Positions 5,689-5,836 of a stretch of 5,836 nt of DNA are shown here, one piece after another (the stretch's first letter is position 1; each line of letters opens with the position of its first letter). A program made the translations under genes and the position numbers. This DNA is from Solirubrobacterales bacterium (GTDB lineage: Bacteria; Actinomycetota; Thermoleophilia; Solirubrobacterales; Solirubrobacteraceae): positions 5,382 to 11,217 of the forward strand of contig DAHVAB010000046.1 in assembly GCA_027314825.1 (NCBI GenBank), written 5' to 3'. The notes under the pieces are model-generated. The model did not search any database and was not told the DNA's origin. It saw only the letters and a list, made by a program, of their open reading frames with translations.

Positions 5689-5836
5689 TGAAGCTGCTGC
5701 TGGCTCGGCACCACGGGGGGCGGCGGCTGCGGCGGGGAGGGCAGCGGGATCGTCTGCCAGTCGGGGCCCAGGTCCTGCGGGCCTTCGGTGCTGGCTGCAG
5801 TCGTGAGCCTCGTCAGATCTGAGCCGTCCGCGTTCA
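5689..5836 (-). pseudogene. TolB/WD40-like (PD40) beta-propeller protein, C-terminal fragment cut by IS66
   Basis: Reading leftward from 5836 the frame gives (M)NADGSDLTRLTTAASTEG, then LGPDWQTIPLPSPPQ and a Pro-rich tail ending PSQQQL at the IS66 edge. MNADGSxxTRLT…xPDW is the signature of a PD40/TolB-type propeller blade, found in secreted or periplasmic proteins of unknown ligand; the Pro/Gln tail looks like a C-terminal linker. Only one blade is visible, as the rest is beyond the right edge. The natural stop is missing: the frame continues through the inverted repeat and into the element until a TGA at 5577-5579, antiparallel to nothing and overlapping the transposase start in another frame. 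Whether the protein ended shortly after this point or continued is unknown. Assignment rests on one repeat. Confidence 0.6.

Overview
The window is uniformly GC-rich, with codon use typical of Actinomycetota. The style of the DNA methyltransferase and of the small protein opening with MFHVE suggests a soil actinobacterium, perhaps Thermoleophilia/Solirubrobacterales; this lineage guess is inference only. The striking feature is how much of the window is broken genes: fragments of at least four genes lie beside a transposon, a tandem repeat and a tRNA, as expected of a decaying accessory (former defence) island.

Left part (1-1952). A minus-strand fragment of a class I SAM-dependent methyltransferase (1-220) runs off the left edge. 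It loses its N-terminus where a ~60-bp imperfect tandem repeat (221-366) begins. Directly after the repeat comes an apparently intact plus-strand beta-type adenine-specific DNA methyltransferase (368-1225) with no restriction partner in view. A plus-strand hypothetical protein of 201 aa (1347-1952) follows; its first codons resemble a degenerate ParB-binding parS site.

Middle (1953-2398). A well-formed tRNA-His(GTG) with the G-1:C73 pair sits at 2138-2211, with a plausible -10 box upstream and a clear intrinsic terminator downstream.

Right part (2399-5836), all on the minus strand. A DrmD-type SNF2 helicase fragment of the DISARM anti-phage system is joined out of frame to the C-terminal half of a DrmC-type phospholipase D protein. 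In canonical class 1 DISARM order (drmD, drmMI, drmA, drmB, drmC), one internal deletion would have removed everything between. The 5' end of drmD is cut by a complete single-ORF IS66-family element (4130-5688, 19-bp perfect terminal inverted repeats, 487-aa transposase). Beyond the element is the tail of an unrelated TolB/WD40-like beta-propeller protein. The flanks show no target duplication and belong to different genes, so the element marks a rearrangement rather than a simple insertion.

Overall: the intact genes are the DNA methyltransferase, the hypothetical protein, the tRNA and the transposase. The DISARM genes cannot be functional as they stand. No intact new system is supported; the most notable content is the collapsed DISARM locus and the rearrangement scars around it.
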